15,422 nt of DNA. Origin: Pseudorhodobacter antarcticus. Lineage in GTDB: Bacteria > Pseudomonadota > Alphaproteobacteria > Rhodobacterales > Rhodobacteraceae. Below, piece after piece: positions 13,412-15,422 of this stretch. Each line of letters opens with the position of its first letter. Position 1 is the first letter of the stretch. The notes below the pieces were generated by a model. The model saw nothing but the letters and a program-made list of their open reading frames with translations, was not told the DNA's origin and made no database searches. The position numbers were made by a program, and so were the translations under genes. The stretch spans positions 1 through 15,422 of the forward strand of contig CAMDHB010000040.1 of the NCBI GenBank assembly GCA_945897655.1, read 5' to 3'.

Positions 13412-14110
13412 ATGAATAAAGTCTACCCGTCCGCCAAGGCGGCACTTGAAGGTGTGTTGTTTGATGGCATGACCATCGCTTCTGGCGGTTTTGGCCTCTG
13501 CGGCATCCCGGAACTGCTGATCGCGGCGATCCATGACGCGGGCACCAAGGACCTGACCATCGCATCCAACAATGCCGGGGTTGACGGCTTTGGCCTCGGG
13601 GTCCTCTTGGCCACCAAACAGGTCAAGAAAATGATCTCGTCCTATGTGGGCGAAAATGCCGAATTCATGCGTCAATACCTGTCGGGCGAGTTGGAACTCG
13701 AGTTCAACCCCCAAGGCACCTTGGCCGAGCGCCTGCGCGCCGGCGGGGCGGGCATTCCCGGCTTTTACACCCGCACCGGGGTGGGCACCGTGATTGCCGA
13801 GGGCAAGGAACACAAGGATTTCGACGGAAAGACCTATATCCTGGAACGCGGCATCGTGTCCGACCTCTCTATCGTCAAGGCCTGGCGCGCCGACCCCTCG
13901 GGTAACCTCGAATTCCGCAAGACCGCGCGCAACTTCAACCCACCCGCCGCCACCTCTGGCCGGATCTGCGTGGCCGAGGTTGAGGAAATCGTGCCCATGG
14001 GTGCTCTTGACCCCGACAAGATCCACCTGCCCGGCATCTATGTGCACCGCCTGATCCAGGGCGCTCATGAGAAGCGCATCGAAAACCGCACCGTGCGGCC
14101 GCGCGCCTAG
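13412..14110 (+). CDS. scoA: 3-oxoacid CoA-transferase subunit A (succinyl-CoA:acetoacetate type)
   Basis: A 232-residue family I CoA-transferase alpha subunit, the usual length for ScoA. With ScoB it would move CoA from succinyl-CoA to acetoacetate, allowing use of acetoacetate/ketone bodies or polyhydroxybutyrate breakdown products. The glycine-rich motif ASGGFGLCGIPELLI (23-37) and TIASNNAGVDGFGLG (49-63) are typical of the A subunit; NPQGTLAERLRAGGAGIPGF and TGVGT follow in the expected order. The catalytic glutamate is carried by the B subunit, which is not in this window: the next gene is a GSCFA-domain protein instead. An ATP-independent heteromer requires ScoB, so it should be encoded a little to the right or elsewhere. 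The start is supported by a GGGGG ribosome site and a good promoter upstream. Confidence 0.95.
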   Translation: MNKVYPSAKAALEGVLFDGMTIASGGFGLCGIPELLIAAIHDAGTKDLTIASNNAGVDGFGLGVLLATKQVKKMISSYVGENAEFMRQYLSGELELEFNPQGTLAERLRAGGAGIPGFYTRTGVGTVIAEGKEHKDFDGKTYILERGIVSDLSIVKAWRADPSGNLEFRKTARNFNPPAATSGRICVAEVEEIVPMGALDPDKIHLPGIYVHRLIQGAHEKRIENRTVRPRA

Positions 14111-14119
14111 GAAGCTCCG

Positions 14120-15175
14120 ATGGCCAAATCCCCCTATGACGGTCTGGAACCGCGTGCCTATTGGCGCAGCGGTGTCGTTGATCGCAAGCCGACACGGCTG
14201 GAGGGGCTCTATGATCCGCGCTTTCTGATTGCACCGGACACGCGGGTCATGACGGCGGGCAGTTGTTTTGCCCAGCACGTCCACCGCGCGATGACCGAAG
14301 CGGGCTATGACGTGGTGGACGAGGAACCGGCCCCCGCCCATGTCGGGGCCGAACTGGCTGACCGCTATTTCTATGGCAAATTCTCGGCCCGCTATGGCAA
14401 CGTCTATACCTCGCGGCAATTCTTGCAGCTTTTGCGTGAGGCAGAGGGCACGCATACCCCGGCACACCCGGTTTGGGCCAAGGACAGCTTTTACATAGAC
14501 GCGCTGCGCCCCAATGTCGAACCCAAAGGCTACGCCACACGAGAAGCGGTGCTTTTGGCACGACATGAGCATCTTGCCGCCGTAAGGGCCGCTGTCCGGC
14601 AGGCCGATGTCTTGGTCTTCACGCTAGGCCTCACAGAAACTTGGGCCGATGTGGACAGCGGCACAGTCTATCCTTCGGCCCCCGGCGTGATCGGGGAAGC
14701 ACCGGAAGGGGCGCGCATCACCTTTCTGAATCTGTCGCATGACGATGTCGTGCGCGATCTGCGCGACGTTCTGGCCCATTTGCGCACCATAAACCCCGCT
14801 GTGAAACTGCTGTTGACCGTTAGCCCGGTGCCTTTGACAGCAACGGCCACGGGCGGACATATCCTGCTGGCCAGCACCGTGTCCAAAGCCATTCTGCGGG
14901 CGGCCGTCGCCACGATCATGGCCGAGGATCCGGGCGTCGACTACTTCCCCTCGTATGAGATCATTACCAACCCCGCAGCCCGCAGCCGGTTCTTCGCCGA
15001 AAACCTGCGCCAACCGACGCCCAAAGGGGTTGAGACCGTTATGGCGCAGTTTCTGGCTGCAATGCGGGCCGCAGGCAAACCGACACCAAAGGCCGCAGCC
15101 GGGCAGTCTGGGCCATCGGATGCGGCTGAGGCTATCTGCGAAGAGGCGCTGAACGACGCCCAAGGTGCAGGATGA
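14120..15175 (+). CDS. GSCFA-domain protein (SGNH-hydrolase-like)
   Basis: A 351-residue protein of the GSCFA family, named after the motif seen here at 47-51 (AGSCFAQH), where S48 corresponds to the nucleophile of SGNH/GDSL hydrolases. Further family-like blocks are VFTLGLTETW (a Rossmann-like strand with Glu) and LTVSPVPLTATATGGH with the following STVSKAILR. The expected late Asp/His block is less clear; PSYEII is near the usual position. There is no signal peptide. The C-terminal tail (about 310-351) is Ala-rich and low in structure. The function of this family is poorly known; it is suspected to be an esterase or acyl-group hydrolase acting on surface glycans. The start at 14120 has GGAAG upstream, nine bases after the scoA stop; its end overlaps the next ATG by four bases (ATGA), so all three genes form one operon. 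Confidence 0.85.
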   Translation: MAKSPYDGLEPRAYWRSGVVDRKPTRLEGLYDPRFLIAPDTRVMTAGSCFAQHVHRAMTEAGYDVVDEEPAPAHVGAELADRYFYGKFSARYGNVYTSRQFLQLLREAEGTHTPAHPVWAKDSFYIDALRPNVEPKGYATREAVLLARHEHLAAVRAAVRQADVLVFTLGLTETWADVDSGTVYPSAPGVIGEAPEGARITFLNLSHDDVVRDLRDVLAHLRTINPAVKLLLTVSPVPLTATATGGHILLASTVSKAILRAAVATIMAEDPGVDYFPSYEIITNPAARSRFFAENLRQPTPKGVETVMAQFLAAMRAAGKPTPKAAAGQSGPSDAAEAICEEALNDAQGAG

Positions 15176-15422
15176 GCAAGATCCTCGTCATCGGCTCATC
15201 CCACGCCGCAGCGCTGCGCCGCGCCCTGCCGTCGATCACGGCCGAGTTTCCCCAGCATGAGGTGACCTGTTGGACCCTGACCGCCCGCTGCTTCAACGCG
15301 GCCGTCGTGGGGCCGGATGGCGTGCTGACACCCGACCCGAGCCGCCCCGGAGTGCGAAAGCAGGCCCTGCGCTGGAATGGTGCAGAAAGCGTTGACCTGA
15401 AGCCGTTTGATCATATCCTTAT
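15172..15422 (+). CDS. Unknown protein with SGNH-like N-terminus (3' end outside window)
   Basis: An open frame of 83 codons from an ATG that overlaps the preceding stop (ATGA) to the right edge. The N-terminus is KILVIGSSHAAALRRAL: a beta-strand followed by GSSH and a helix, resembling block I (GDS) of SGNH hydrolases with Ser retained. The remainder, including FNAAVVGPDGVLTP and the end DLKPFDHIL, gives no further recognisable motif. No family can be assigned with certainty. Coupling to the GSCFA gene suggests that the two act together, perhaps on the same acylated substrate. Confidence 0.7.
   Translation, partial: MSKILVIGSSHAAALRRALPSITAEFPQHEVTCWTLTARCFNAAVVGPDGVLTPDPSRPGVRKQALRWNGAESVDLKPFDHIL

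Noticed and set aside
13379..14572. Long minus-strand open frame (397 codons) opposite scoA and the GSCFA gene
   Set aside because: It spans two well-supported plus-strand genes and their promoter, and shows no domain; a shadow of high GC content.
1..15422. CRISPR array, insertion sequences or defence system genes
   Set aside because: No regularly spaced repeats, no transposase-like frames with terminal inverted repeats and no nuclease/helicase-type defence genes were seen.

Overview
The window looks like a high-GC alphaproteobacterial chromosome, most likely from the Rhodobacterales/roseobacter group. That placement is an inference from the GC-rich third codon positions, the gene families and the neighbourhood style, not from a marker gene. 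Coding density is very high, many genes overlap by 1-4 bases, and no intergenic gap exceeds 200 bases. I see no integrase, transposase, CRISPR array or phage gene.

Layout. (1) 2-598: 3' end of a phosphomannomutase/phosphoglucomutase, continuing in from the left. (2) 650-5930, plus strand: a four-gene oxidative sugar module. It holds an IlvD/EDD-family aldonate dehydratase, a short-chain dehydrogenase, an SMP-30 lactonase and a GH42 beta-galactosidase. Together they would split a galactoside (or arabinopyranoside), oxidise the free sugar to a lactone, open it to the aldonate and dehydrate that to a 2-keto-3-deoxy acid; the last steps are not in the window. (3) 5937-5963: a perfect hairpin between convergent operons. 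(4) 9572 down to 5972, minus strand: a complete CUT2 (ribose-type) ABC importer in the order ATPase, permease, binding protein. (5) 9723-10730, plus strand: a LacI-family regulator of the gluconate-repressor type. (6) 11764 down to 10727 (idnD, minus) and 11884-13154 (idnO-gntK, plus): L-idonate 5-dehydrogenase, 5-keto-D-gluconate reductase and gluconokinase, taking L-idonate through 5-ketogluconate and gluconate to 6-phosphogluconate. (7) 13218 down to 13133: tRNA-Leu(UAA), whose 3' end overlaps the end of gntK. (8) 13412 to the right edge: scoA (CoA-transferase subunit A), a GSCFA-domain protein and the start of a further small SGNH-like gene; scoB is not in the window.

The main point of interest is regulatory. 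Three near-identical palindromes (GTTACCGRTAACGYG) occur in intergenic DNA: two between the ABC operon and the regulator, and one between idnD and idnO. This ties importer, regulator and idonate enzymes into one local regulon and predicts that the CUT2 importer carries a hexonic acid (L-idonate, 5-ketogluconate or gluconate) rather than a neutral sugar. Other points: the dehydrogenase of the galactoside module has Asn where the SDR catalytic Lys should be, an inverted repeat surrounds the ribosome-binding site of the dehydratase, and gntK takes its stop codon from an antisense tRNA gene.
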